DNA from: FEN-1297 sp963710735
GTDB lineage: Bacteria; Bacteroidota; Ignavibacteria; Ignavibacteriales; Ignavibacteriaceae
NCBI GenBank assembly: GCA_963710735.1
Contig: CAVQBN010000017.1
Coordinates: forward strand, 1 to 64,000
Length of the DNA stretch: 64,000 bases
Reading direction: 5' to 3'
Part shown: piece after piece, positions 52,166 through 62,180 of the stretch
Layout: each line of letters starts with the position of its first letter
Position numbering within the stretch: position 1 is the first letter of the stretch
Position numbers and translations under genes: made by a program
Notes under the pieces: model-generated
What the model saw: only the letters and a program-made list of their open reading frames with translations
What the model was told of the DNA's origin: nothing
The model's database searches: none

Positions 52166-55162
52166 GTGAACAATCTTCAAAATAATTCTTCACATAATAA
52201 AGCAGGTATACTTGTTTGCCTTATTCTTTTAATCTCGTTTATCAAAATCTCTGATTTAAAAGCACAAACTCAATGGTATGAAAAAGATAGTGCACATTTT
52301 AGAATAATGTACAAAACCCCTCAGGCTTTTCTTGTACCTCATGTGATAACCTCAAGTGAAGCTGCTCTTAGTACATTAATGAAACTTTTCAATTATCATC
52401 CTTCCGAAAAAATTGTAATAGCACTTTACGATGCAAATGATTATGGTTTTGCTTCGACAACGTCTGTGCCTGAAAATTTTATTCGTTTAGAAGTTGAACC
52501 CTTTGAACATGAATATGAGAATATTCCTTTTAATGAAAGGTTTCAATGGGTTCTTAGTCACGAATTAGTTCATGTTGTCGTAGATGATCATCCTTCCGAT
52601 ATTGAAGCTGCTGCAAGAACTTTATTTTCAAAAGTAGCTCCAGAAAAAGAACAGCCGCTTTCCATTTTTTATAGTTTATTAACAAGCTATAACAGATATA
52701 CACCGAGGTGGCACCAGGAAGGAATTGCAGTTTTTTTAGAAACTTGGTTGAGCGGAGGGTTTGGCCGTGTATTAGGTAATTTCGATGAAATGTTCTTTAG
52801 AAGTATGGTTTTAGATTCTATAAAATTTCCTTCTTATAATGAACTTGATGCTACTACTAGCCTTACTAATTTTTTACTTGGTACGTTATATTATATTTAT
52901 GGTGCTAGGTTTTGTGCTTACTTGTCTTTGAAGTATGGACCAAATAAACTTATTTTATGGTTCAAAGAAGAACCGGGTGATTTTTACGAAGGCTTTATAA
53001 CTAAGTTTAAAAAAGTATATGGCCTTGATTTAGACGAAGCTTGGGAAGACTTTATTAAACACGAGAAACTATTCCAAACTAAAAATATTAAACGGCTTGA
53101 ATCCTCAGCTTTAACCCCAATCCGTCACCTTACCCAAAAGCCAAACGGATGGGTTACCGAAGCACATTTCGATCCTTCTGATAATTCAGTAATTTATGGT
53201 TATGATGCCCCAAATCATTTAGCTCAGATTAAACGCTTATCATTATCGAATCTTAGTTCAGAAAAAATTGGAACGCTTCCTACTCCTAGTTTAATAAAAG
53301 TCGCCTCAACTGCATTTGATAAAAATATTAGATTTTTCTTTTATACAACAAAAAACAATGAACTTTACCGTGATATTTGGGTTTTAAATTTAGAGAATAA
53401 AAAAAGGAAATTGCTTTTTCCTAATTGCCGCATTGGAGATTTAACTGTGTCCCCTGGAAATCACGATCTTTGGGGAGTTCTTCATTCAGACGCCGAAACA
53501 TCTTTAATGGTTTCTCCATTCCCCTATAAAACAATTATACCTTTGATAAAATTTAATGTGGGTGATGAACTTTATGATCTTTCCATTAGTCCATCAGGTA
53601 AATATTTAGCTGCCGTTTTACATAGAGATAATGGGCAACAGTCCATAATAATAGTAAATAGCGATAGTTTAAAAAACGGAGCCGGATTTAAATACATAAC
53701 TGCTACCGACAAAGGATCACCTGAAAGTCCATCATGGAGCCCTGACGAAAAATATTTATATTGGAATGCTTATGTAAACGGTGTATCTAATATTTATAGG
53801 CAAAACATTAAATCATCAGATATTGAACCTATGAGTAATGTTTTAAGAGGATTGTTTAGGCCAATATATATTAGCAAGGATTCTTTGTTTGCTTTTGAAT
53901 TTACGGCTAACGGTTTTAGACCTGTACTTATTCCGAACAGGACTTCGGATAATTTATATGCAATTCATTATTTAGGAGAAAAAATAGCTGAAAAACATCC
54001 TGAAGTTACAAAATGGGCATTACGTCCAAATGATGTGCCTATTTCCGATACAACTAAAGTCCGTAATTATAAAAAGTATAATTCTTTAGCAAGTTTAAAG
54101 ATATTGACATTTATTCCCGTAATCAGTGGATTTCAAGATCAAAAAGTATTTGGTTTTTTCACTCATATTTCTGATCCTTTAATTGTGAATGATCTGACTA
54201 TGGAATTTGGCATATCTCCGAACAAATCCAGCGAGGCTATGCTGAGATATCATTTTAAAGCAAAATATGAATATAAAAAAAGAATAACTTTAGCTTATGA
54301 ATATAATGCGCCCAGCTTTTATGACTTATTCAACTTGAGAAAGAGAGGAATGATAGGGTCTAAAGCATCTTTGGGTTATACACACTATTGGGTATATGAT
54401 AACCCGCTAAAAGTAATGCAAACAACTGGTCTGGATTATTATAGCGGCGTTGGTTACTTAAATGATAACCTTGTTAAAGTTTCACAACCTGATTTCGCAG
54501 TTCTCCAAACGGTTCTAAATTCTAAAGACCTAAGGCGCAGTATTGGAAGTATTGATTTTGAAGAAGGAAATGAATTTAATGCTACCATAATGGCATTCGG
54601 AACGCAGACTCCCAAATGGTTAGTTGCCGGTCAAATGTTTGGCGAGTGGGATAATTATTCTACTTGGTTATGGCCCCATAATATCTTTCACTTTAAATTA
54701 GCTTCAGGTTTTACGGTCCGCACAGATGAACTAGTACAAGCAAAATTTTATTTCGGTGGTTTTGGTAATCGAAAAGTTGAAGACGCCGATGTAAATCAAT
54801 ATAGGAAAGTATTTAGGTTACCTGGTGTACCAATTTATAGTTTAAGTGCAGACAAATTTTTTAAAGTAATGATTGAAAATGAATTACCTCCCCTTCGGTT
54901 TAGCGATGCTTCAATCGGACAACATTATCTTAGTCATGCCAGTCTGTCATTTTATTCTCAAGCACTAGCTATCAAATCTCCTCAACTTGAAAAATGGGTA
55001 GATGTAGGAGCTCAAATTAATTTAGTATTTAGACATTGGTTTAATTTAGAATCTACTCTTTCCGCTGGAATTGGAAAAGCCTGGTATTCAGATACAAATA
55101 CTTGGAATTCAAATGGGAATACATGGGAATGGTTTTTATCATACAAATTACTGCGTAATTGA
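52166..55162 (+). CDS. Exported peptidase-MA-like HExxH protein with beta-propeller and barrel-like C-terminus
   Basis: The ~998-residue protein has a GTG start and a signal peptide ending SDLKAQ. A peptidase MA-like domain (residues ~35-310) follows with HELVHVVVDD at 132, the second ligand candidate WHQEGIAVFLETW and a later ARFCAYLSLKYG helix. PD40 propeller blades cover ~320-600 (PSWSPDEKYLYWNA) and a strand-rich C-terminal third (LTMEFGISPN ... ) resembles an outer-membrane barrel. No Shine-Dalgarno sequence is obvious. Its position right after the repeat gene suggests processing or presentation of that product, but no direct evidence exists. Confidence 0.78.
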   Translation: MNNLQNNSSHNKAGILVCLILLISFIKISDLKAQTQWYEKDSAHFRIMYKTPQAFLVPHVITSSEAALSTLMKLFNYHPSEKIVIALYDANDYGFASTTSVPENFIRLEVEPFEHEYENIPFNERFQWVLSHELVHVVVDDHPSDIEAAARTLFSKVAPEKEQPLSIFYSLLTSYNRYTPRWHQEGIAVFLETWLSGGFGRVLGNFDEMFFRSMVLDSIKFPSYNELDATTSLTNFLLGTLYYIYGARFCAYLSLKYGPNKLILWFKEEPGDFYEGFITKFKKVYGLDLDEAWEDFIKHEKLFQTKNIKRLESSALTPIRHLTQKPNGWVTEAHFDPSDNSVIYGYDAPNHLAQIKRLSLSNLSSEKIGTLPTPSLIKVASTAFDKNIRFFFYTTKNNELYRDIWVLNLENKKRKLLFPNCRIGDLTVSPGNHDLWGVLHSDAETSLMVSPFPYKTIIPLIKFNVGDELYDLSISPSGKYLAAVLHRDNGQQSIIIVNSDSLKNGAGFKYITATDKGSPESPSWSPDEKYLYWNAYVNGVSNIYRQNIKSSDIEPMSNVLRGLFRPIYISKDSLFAFEFTANGFRPVLIPNRTSDNLYAIHYLGEKIAEKHPEVTKWALRPNDVPISDTTKVRNYKKYNSLASLKILTFIPVISGFQDQKVFGFFTHISDPLIVNDLTMEFGISPNKSSEAMLRYHFKAKYEYKKRITLAYEYNAPSFYDLFNLRKRGMIGSKASLGYTHYWVYDNPLKVMQTTGLDYYSGVGYLNDNLVKVSQPDFAVLQTVLNSKDLRRSIGSIDFEEGNEFNATIMAFGTQTPKWLVAGQMFGEWDNYSTWLWPHNIFHFKLASGFTVRTDELVQAKFYFGGFGNRKVEDADVNQYRKVFRLPGVPIYSLSADKFFKVMIENELPPLRFSDASIGQHYLSHASLSFYSQALAIKSPQLEKWVDVGAQINLVFRHWFNLESTLSAGIGKAWYSDTNTWNSNGNTWEWFLSYKLLRN

Positions 55163-55397
55163 AAATTAAAAACACATAAATCTATCCTGCAAATAGGATC
55201 ACTTTTTTCAGAATTATATTTTTATTTATTTTATAAATAAGTAAATTAGAACATCCCTTTAGGCAAAAATCTAAATTAAATGAAAATATTCTCTCGAGAT
55301 TTTTCTTTATAAGGATATTTTTTCTAAATGGATATAGTTTAACTTTCCTCTCCGTTTATAATGCTTATTTTAAAAATCTAAGGATCAGGTCTTTGTA

Positions 55398-56645
55398 TTG
55401 TCTGAAAGCACTTTAAATATTATTAATAAAATTTTAGGAAATTATTTCGATAAAATTCAAATTGCTGAATTCCAGGAACTTTTGTCCAAATCGTTACAAG
55501 CAAAAAACAAATCTAAGTCTGCTGCCAAATCATATAATAAGGAACAATTAAATTCCAATATAATCAGAGAAGGGCCGTTTCTTGCTAATGTAGATTTGTT
55601 GATAACATACGCAAATGATAAACTTTCAAAACAAAAATTTATTGAGCTTCTTCTGTTTTTGGGTGAATCATGCATTTCCTTCGGAGAATTGTATTTAGCG
55701 TGCCAAATTTATAATCGTATTCTTACAACAGTGGGAAACGAAATTACTTTTACGAATATTGCCGCACACTCACTGTTAGCACTTGGTGAAATTTACAGCA
55801 GACAGGCACAGTGGGAAGAAAGTATTAAACACGTTAATAAGGCAAAGATATTGTTTAATAAACAAAAAGATCTTAAAGGAACTGCTAAATGTAATAATCT
55901 ATTAGGAACAATTTATGGCGATAGAGGTTTAGTAAAAAAAGCCAAAAAAAGTTTTGAGAATAGTTTAACATTTCTTAATCCTAAAATTGATATTGCTTTA
56001 GTTGGAATGGTGGAAACAAATTTGGGAATTTTAAATACAATCCATGGGGAATATGATAGAGCATTATCTTTCTATCAAAGAGCATTAATAAATTATAATA
56101 AATTAAAAGATCTAAGAAGAATTTGTCAGTTAAGACATAATATAGGAATGCTTCGTACAGAAAAAAAAGAATACGATGCAGCTTTAAGTGAATTTGATGC
56201 AAGCATAGAGATTGCAATAAAAGCCGGGTACTTGCCCGATCTTGCTGTTTCATATTTAAGCAAAGCATACATTTATGCACAGCTAAATGATTTTCCACTC
56301 GCTACTGCTTTTGCAGACAAATCGTTGGATATTAGTTATAAGATTAAAGACAGACTATCGATTGCTGATCTTTATAAGATAAGGGGAATTATTGAAAGAA
56401 AATTAAAACATTATGAACTTGCTAAAAGCTATTTCTTAACTAGTATTAGAATAAATATAGAGCTCGAAAATATTTTAAACCAGGCAGAAAGTTTGTTCGA
56501 ATTAGGAATCCTCTATCTAGAAATCGGAAAAATACAGGAGGCCAAGCGAAAACTAAAGTCTGCTCTTTCAAATTTTAAAAAGATAGAAGCTAAGCAGTTA
56601 GTTAAAAAAGTAACCCGTCTTTTAGCCCAAATCGAAAAGCAATAA
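55398..56645 (+). CDS. TPR protein
   Basis: The ~415-residue protein starts at TTG, with AGGATCAGG 8 bases upstream. From residue ~80 it is made of tetratricopeptide repeats (SLLALGEIYSRQAQWEESI, NNLLGTIYGDRGLVKKA, TNLGILNTIHGEYDRAL, HNIGMLRTEKKEYDAAL, FELGILYLEIGKIQEA). No signal peptide, so cytoplasmic. It precedes the sensor-kinase pair by 183 bases and may be a scaffold or sensor of the same system. Confidence 0.8.
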   Translation: MSESTLNIINKILGNYFDKIQIAEFQELLSKSLQAKNKSKSAAKSYNKEQLNSNIIREGPFLANVDLLITYANDKLSKQKFIELLLFLGESCISFGELYLACQIYNRILTTVGNEITFTNIAAHSLLALGEIYSRQAQWEESIKHVNKAKILFNKQKDLKGTAKCNNLLGTIYGDRGLVKKAKKSFENSLTFLNPKIDIALVGMVETNLGILNTIHGEYDRALSFYQRALINYNKLKDLRRICQLRHNIGMLRTEKKEYDAALSEFDASIEIAIKAGYLPDLAVSYLSKAYIYAQLNDFPLATAFADKSLDISYKIKDRLSIADLYKIRGIIERKLKHYELAKSYFLTSIRINIELENILNQAESLFELGILYLEIGKIQEAKRKLKSALSNFKKIEAKQLVKKVTRLLAQIEKQ

Positions 56646-56828
56646 TCTTCAAATTTTCATTTTCTCAAAAAAACAGCGTATTTTAAAAACAATTCTAAAG
56701 AATTTTATGGTAGCCGTTTATATCATCTATAATAACCTAAAAAGTTATTTTTAATTTATTAGTAATATCTTATATTATTTAAGCTTTATTAAAAGGATTT
56801 TTGAAACCAAAAACTAACGTTAAGTAAA

Positions 56829-58136
56829 ATGAAATTTTCTGAATTCAAGAAAAACATAGACAATCTTGAAAATAAATCCGGGGTTGATGATTCTTCTGCT
56901 AGATTGCATAATCTCGAAGTAATTCTTGATATTGGAAAAAGTATAAATGGCACCTTAATACTTGAAGACGTACTTCAATTAGTTCTAAAAAATGCAATCA
57001 GTCTTACAAACTCTGATCGCGGTTTTATCGTCTTAAGAAACTCGTATGACAAGTTAGAATATAAATTGGGTTTAGATTCGGATGGACACCAATTAACTGA
57101 AGATTTGTTTAACATTAGTACAACTGTTGTTCAGGATGTTTTTAAAACCGGTCAATCGAGATTTATAGAAGGGGCGCTAAACGATACAAACAACGATCCC
57201 AGTAAGAGTATTTTAAGATTAGAGTTGCAAACAATATTATGCTCACCACTAATTACCGAGGATAAAAAAATCGGGGTTATTTATGTTGATAGTAAGCATC
57301 TTCATAAAATAAAAGCCCGCGAAATTACCGATACTTTCGAGATACTTGCCGGTCAAGCAGCAACCGCCATAAGAAATGCCCAGCTTTATAATGGCCAGAT
57401 AAGTGCATACAATGCTTTAAACGAAGCCAACATCCAATTAATACAGGCTGAAAGAAAAGCTTTAAAATCAAGTATCGATTCTGAAATTGGACAATCGTTG
57501 CAGGGGTTGGTACATCTAGCATTGCTGGAAACCGAAAGTTTAATGCGGACTATTGAAAAATCACAAAAAGATTTTACTGTTCAAAATGAAAATTTAGATT
57601 CAATACTTTTTGATAGACTAAAACTGAAATCAAAAGTTGCTATAGACAGTATAAGAAATATTCAGAAGTACGCTCAAGTTCTTATTGAAACCTCTATAAT
57701 GGATTTAAATAAAGACAGCGGCGATTTGAATAGAACCATTCAATCTGTTATTAAGTATCTGTCGCCCATGAAAAAATATAATAATGCACTTTTTAAAACA
57801 GAGTTTAATACAATACCTCTTTGCAAATATGACTCTGAACAAATACAACATTTACTTGTCCATCTCTACACTAATTCGGTAGAAGCTAAAGATGATGCAA
57901 CTATTACAACTAAATCTTATTTTAAGGATAATTACATTTACGTCGAAGTTGAAGATAACGGGCCAGGTTTTCCAACCGGTACCATCGATCCATTTTATGA
58001 AGTAATTTCATCCGGCAAAACAAGTTATGGTCTTTATCTATGTAAAAGCATTGTTGACCGGCATAACGGACAAATAAAAATTCTTGATCAGAAACCGGGA
58101 GCAATTGTTCAATTTTCTTTACCTGTAAATCAATAA
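56829..58136 (+). CDS. GAF-domain protein with histidine-kinase-type ATPase domain
   Basis: The 435-residue protein has a GAF domain (~35-195, DRGFIVLRNSYDKLEYKLG, LCSPLITEDKKIGVIYVDS), a helical linker, and a C-terminal HATPase domain with HLYTNSVEAKD (N box), VEDNGPGFP (G1) and SYGLYLCKSIVDRHNG (G2). A canonical H-box with E/T and P after His is not seen; the helix has SLQGLVHLAL only. It may be a kinase with an atypical His site or an ATP-binding partner. It ends one base before the next kinase starts. Confidence 0.8.
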   Translation: MKFSEFKKNIDNLENKSGVDDSSARLHNLEVILDIGKSINGTLILEDVLQLVLKNAISLTNSDRGFIVLRNSYDKLEYKLGLDSDGHQLTEDLFNISTTVVQDVFKTGQSRFIEGALNDTNNDPSKSILRLELQTILCSPLITEDKKIGVIYVDSKHLHKIKAREITDTFEILAGQAATAIRNAQLYNGQISAYNALNEANIQLIQAERKALKSSIDSEIGQSLQGLVHLALLETESLMRTIEKSQKDFTVQNENLDSILFDRLKLKSKVAIDSIRNIQKYAQVLIETSIMDLNKDSGDLNRTIQSVIKYLSPMKKYNNALFKTEFNTIPLCKYDSEQIQHLLVHLYTNSVEAKDDATITTKSYFKDNYIYVEVEDNGPGFPTGTIDPFYEVISSGKTSYGLYLCKSIVDRHNGQIKILDQKPGAIVQFSLPVNQ

Positions 58137-58137
58137 T

Positions 58138-59652
58138 ATGTCTAAACCACAGTTAAAATATTTTCGATTACTTTATGATCAAATACCTTTCCCGGTACAG
58201 ATAATAAACGAAGAAGGGCAGATTATATATGTAAATAGTGCTTTTTCTTCTCTTTGGGGTTTCAATATTTCCGAACTTGGTGAATACAAGATATTTAATG
58301 ATTCGGAGTTGAAAAAGAGCGGCGCTCATGCAGCAATTCTAAATACATTTGAAACCAATACTCATAATGTTTTTAATAATTATGCCGATGCACTTTTGAA
58401 GAGTAAGGAAATAACATTACCGGTGTTCCAGACAAAAATATTTCCTCTCTTATATGAAAATAAAAATTATGTTGTTCTCTTTCATGAAGATAAAACTGAT
58501 ATAGTACTTGCTGAGGAGGAAGCAAAAAAAGCTAGAGATGGAAATAAAGAAGCCGAAAGATTAAAAGAGACTTTTCTGACTGTCCTATCACACGAACTCC
58601 GTACTCCGCTTAATATTATACTTGGATATTCTTCTTTAATAAAAGAAAGCTTAAAAGATAAAATTAGTTCGGAAGATCGCGTTTACCTAGACAATCTACA
58701 TAGTGGCAGCGAACGTTTATTTAATAGTATAACTCAAATGTTGGAGTTCGCTCAGATAGAAGCTGGAAATTATGTTTTAAATATTGACACTGTAGAATTT
58801 ACCGCAATAGTTAAAGCTTGCGTAGATTCAAACCTTATAAAGGTTAAGGAGAAAAACATTGATATTAAAACAAAATTTTTTGAGGATAAAATTTTTGTTG
58901 ATGTCGACAGCCAAAGCTTGGAGAATACTATTAATAATCTTTTAAACAATGCAATAAAATTTACACGTCGGGGGTTTATTGAAGTTGAGACCAGTATTCT
59001 TGCAGAAAGAGAACTTGCTATGTGCAAAATTAAAGATTCAGGTGTGGGTATTTCCACTGCATACCTGGATCACTTATTTCAACCCTTCAGTCAGGAAGAC
59101 CTTAACATTGGAAGAACATTCGAAGGTAATGGTTTGGGGCTTGCTTTAGCTAAAAGATATATTGAAAAAATGGGTGGTTCACTTCTTGTGGATAGCATCA
59201 AGGGAGTTGGCTCTACTTTTACTTTTACTCTTCCTCTTTCGTCCACCAATATAAAAGTTGATAAAAAAACTCCTACTTTAGCGGAGGTTAACTTTAGGAA
59301 AATATTATTAATCGATAATAAAAGCGAATCCTTTGAACTGCTTTCAGCCTTCCTTAAAAATCAATATGAGATTAAGATTCAAGATATTAAAAATTTTCAC
59401 TTGGTAATACTGGATAAAAATGACTATGATATTATTATTTTAGATGTAAATCAAAGTCAATGGGATAGGTGTTTAAGATTGTGCAAAGATATTAAAACAA
59501 ACGATCCCCTGAAGAGGCCGTTAATAATAATTTCAAGCGAATTTGTTGAAGCAAGAATTAAAGAGTTTTATAATGCAGGTGCAGACAAATTTTTAGTCAA
59601 ACCCTTTTCCAAAAAAGATTTGATTAAGGCCTTAGATGAATGGGAAAAATAA
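58138..59652 (+). CDS. PAS hybrid histidine kinase with receiver domain
   Basis: The 504-residue cytoplasmic protein has a PAS domain (~10-125, PVQIINEEGQIIYVNSAFSS), HisKA H-box FLTVLSHELRTPLNIILG, N box NTINNLLNNAIKFTRRG, DSGVGIS, and GNGLGLALAKRYIEKMGG. A C-terminal receiver domain (~385-504) has the phosphoacceptor Asp in YDIIILDVNQ and the Lys in KFLVKPFSKKDL; its first acidic pair is reduced to LLIDNK. Operon with the GAF protein. It probably gates phosphotransfer in the same local system. Confidence 0.88.
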   Translation: MSKPQLKYFRLLYDQIPFPVQIINEEGQIIYVNSAFSSLWGFNISELGEYKIFNDSELKKSGAHAAILNTFETNTHNVFNNYADALLKSKEITLPVFQTKIFPLLYENKNYVVLFHEDKTDIVLAEEEAKKARDGNKEAERLKETFLTVLSHELRTPLNIILGYSSLIKESLKDKISSEDRVYLDNLHSGSERLFNSITQMLEFAQIEAGNYVLNIDTVEFTAIVKACVDSNLIKVKEKNIDIKTKFFEDKIFVDVDSQSLENTINNLLNNAIKFTRRGFIEVETSILAERELAMCKIKDSGVGISTAYLDHLFQPFSQEDLNIGRTFEGNGLGLALAKRYIEKMGGSLLVDSIKGVGSTFTFTLPLSSTNIKVDKKTPTLAEVNFRKILLIDNKSESFELLSAFLKNQYEIKIQDIKNFHLVILDKNDYDIIILDVNQSQWDRCLRLCKDIKTNDPLKRPLIIISSEFVEARIKEFYNAGADKFLVKPFSKKDLIKALDEWEK

Positions 59653-59823
59653 TAATTTTTAGTAATTACCCATCAAAATACTTTCACGTTAAATTATATA
59701 ACCTTCTAATTAATAAATCTCGCAACGATTCTAACTTATAAATCTGATGGATAATGATGTTTCTTTCAAAACACAATTATTTTATTTAATTTATTATCTA
59801 CAAAAGCAACTATTAGGTTTCTT

Positions 59824-61506
59824 ATGCCTGAGTTAGATGATTTAAAAGCTAAAGTTCAAAAAGCATATAAAGAGTGGGAAAAAAACACTTACCAAAGATC
59901 AATTTATAATAAACCGGAAAGACAAAAGCAGTTTACTACTGCATCTTTTTCCAAAGTAAAAGCTCTTTACACACCAAATGATTCAGATGAAGAAGATTAT
60001 CTAAAGAAACTTAATTTTCCAGGTGAATTTCCCTATACTCGAGGAATACAGCCGACTATGTATCGCGGGAAATTGTGGACGATGCGTCAATATGCAGGCT
60101 TTGGTGGAGCCAGGGAATCAAACGAAAGATATAGATATTTACTTGCACAGGGTACATCCGGATTATCCGTTGCTTTCGATTTACCTACGCAAATCGGTTA
60201 TGACAGCGATGATCCTATTGCTTATGGCGAAGTTGGAAAAGTCGGAGTTGCAATTGACACACTTGCAGATATGGAAATTCTATTTGATAAAATCCCACTT
60301 GATAAAATTTCTACTTCAATGACAATTAATGCTTCCGCAGCAGTTCTTTTAGCAATGTACATTGCTGTTGCAGAAAAACAAGGCGTATCTAAAAATAAAA
60401 TTAGCGGAACCATTCAAAATGATATTCTCAAAGAATATATTGCAAGGGGGACTTACATTTATCCTCCCAAAGCATCCATGCGATTAATTACAAATATTTT
60501 TGAATATTGCGCTAAAGAAATTCCTAAATGGAATACAATATCCATCTCAGGTTACCACATAAGAGAAGCAGGTTCAACTGCAGCTCAGGAAGTCGGTTTT
60601 ACACTGGCAAATGGAATAGCTTATGTGCAGACGGCACTTAAAGCCGGACTTGATATCGATGAATTTGCCGGTCAGCTCTCATTCTTCTTCAACTCGCACA
60701 ATGATCTTTTAGAAGAAATTGCAAAATACAGAGCAGCAAGAAGATTATGGGCTAAAATTATGAGGGATAGGTTCAAAGCTAAAAAAGATAGATCAATGAT
60801 GTTAAGATTTCATACCCAAACTGCCGGCGCTACATTAACTGCTCAACAAGTTGATAACAATATTATCAGAGTTACTATTCAGACATTGGCAGCGGTATTA
60901 GGCGGAACTCAAAGTCTTCATACAAATTCCAAAGACGAAGCCTTAGCATTGCCAACAGAGACTTCCGTAATGACAGCTTTACGTACTCAGCAAATTGTTG
61001 CATACGAAAGCGGTGTTATAAATACTATAGATCCTTTAGCCGGCTCGTATTATTTAGAAGCAATGACAGACCAAATAGAAAAAGAAGCAGAAGAATATAT
61101 CAATAAAATTGACGCCATGGGCGGAATGATCTCCGCAATTGAAAATGGCTATGTACAGAAGGAAATTCAGGATGCTGCATATAAATATGAAAAAGAAATT
61201 GAGAACGGCGAAAAAATTATTGTGGGCGTTAATAAATTTCAAATAAAAGAAGATCAAAAACCGGAATTATTAAAGATCGATTTGAAAATTCAGGATGAGC
61301 AAATTAAGTCTTTGCAAAAAGTACGTTCTGAAAGAAATAATGAAAAAGTAAACAACGCTTTAAGTGCTCTGCAAAATGCCTCTAAAGAAGATAAAAATCT
61401 TATGCCTTATATATTAGATGCAGTAAAAGTTTATGCAAGTGTCGGAGAAATTTGCAACACGATGAGAATAGTTTTTGGTGAATATAAAGAAACCGTAGTC
61501 ATTTAA
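59824..61506 (+). CDS. Methylmalonyl-CoA mutase, large (catalytic) chain without the cobalamin domain
   Basis: The 560-residue protein has the family barrel motifs FPYTRGIQPTMYRGKLWTMR, QYAGFGGARESNERYRYLL, GLSVAFDLPTQIGYDSDDP, and RFHTQTAGATLTAQQ, with substrate-linked ISGYHIREAGSTAAQE. It lacks the C-terminal cobalamin-binding module (DxHxxG), which must be a separate subunit. Methylmalonyl-CoA epimerase follows after 34 bases, giving the propionyl-CoA/succinyl-CoA link. Length fits split bacterial mutases. Confidence 0.94.
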   Translation: MPELDDLKAKVQKAYKEWEKNTYQRSIYNKPERQKQFTTASFSKVKALYTPNDSDEEDYLKKLNFPGEFPYTRGIQPTMYRGKLWTMRQYAGFGGARESNERYRYLLAQGTSGLSVAFDLPTQIGYDSDDPIAYGEVGKVGVAIDTLADMEILFDKIPLDKISTSMTINASAAVLLAMYIAVAEKQGVSKNKISGTIQNDILKEYIARGTYIYPPKASMRLITNIFEYCAKEIPKWNTISISGYHIREAGSTAAQEVGFTLANGIAYVQTALKAGLDIDEFAGQLSFFFNSHNDLLEEIAKYRAARRLWAKIMRDRFKAKKDRSMMLRFHTQTAGATLTAQQVDNNIIRVTIQTLAAVLGGTQSLHTNSKDEALALPTETSVMTALRTQQIVAYESGVINTIDPLAGSYYLEAMTDQIEKEAEEYINKIDAMGGMISAIENGYVQKEIQDAAYKYEKEIENGEKIIVGVNKFQIKEDQKPELLKIDLKIQDEQIKSLQKVRSERNNEKVNNALSALQNASKEDKNLMPYILDAVKVYASVGEICNTMRIVFGEYKETVVI

Positions 61507-61540
61507 TTAAAATTCTTTCAATTAAATAAATTAAAATTTT

Positions 61541-61945
61541 ATGAATGTAAATCTAATTGAACACATTGGTATAGCGGTTAAGAATCTTGAAGAATCAATT
61601 AATTTTTACGAAAGTGTGCTGGGATTAAAGTGTTATTCAATTGAAGAAGTAAAAGATCAAAAAGTAAAAACCGCCTTTTTCATGATAGGCCAAACAAAGA
61701 TTGAGCTTTTAGAAACAACTGAACCAGACGGACCGATCGGAAAATTTATTGAAAAGAAAGGTGAAGGCATACATCATATTGCTTTCGCTGTAAACAACCT
61801 TCAGAAAGACTTAGACGAAATTGAAAACAAAGATATAAAATTGATTGACAAGCATCCGAGAAAGGGGGCCGAAGGATTGGATATTGCATTTCTGCACCCT
61901 AAATCTGCTTTTGGAACGCTAATCGAATTATGCGAGAAAAAATAA
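61541..61945 (+). CDS. mce: Methylmalonyl-CoA epimerase
   Basis: The 134-residue glyoxalase-fold protein has IEHIGIAVKNLEESINFYES, the metal ligand His in GIHHIAFAVNNLQ, the E-containing TKIELLETTEPDGPIGKF, and the C-terminal AFGTLIELCEKK. It interconverts (R)- and (S)-methylmalonyl-CoA for the mutase encoded just upstream. Confidence 0.96.
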   Translation: MNVNLIEHIGIAVKNLEESINFYESVLGLKCYSIEEVKDQKVKTAFFMIGQTKIELLETTEPDGPIGKFIEKKGEGIHHIAFAVNNLQKDLDEIENKDIKLIDKHPRKGAEGLDIAFLHPKSAFGTLIELCEKK

Positions 61946-62180
61946 AGTTTTTTGCAAAATAATTCTTTTATTTATTAGTTTTGTTATGTGATGAAAATCC
62001 GGATGATGCAAGAAATTTATCATTCAATACTGCATTCAAAAGGAATTACGTACTGGTTTAATCATTGGGGTTATGATATTGCTCATGATTAGCCTTCTTG
62101 AAGATAGGTGCTTCCTTACTATTTAGAAAATATTAATATTTAAAATTTTTATTCCACTATTATTTTATTTTCAACATTTT

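Noticed and set aside
61991..62092. 33-codon frame in the gap before the PAP2-like gene
   Set aside because: No ribosome-binding site, no recognisable motif, and no support beyond being open.
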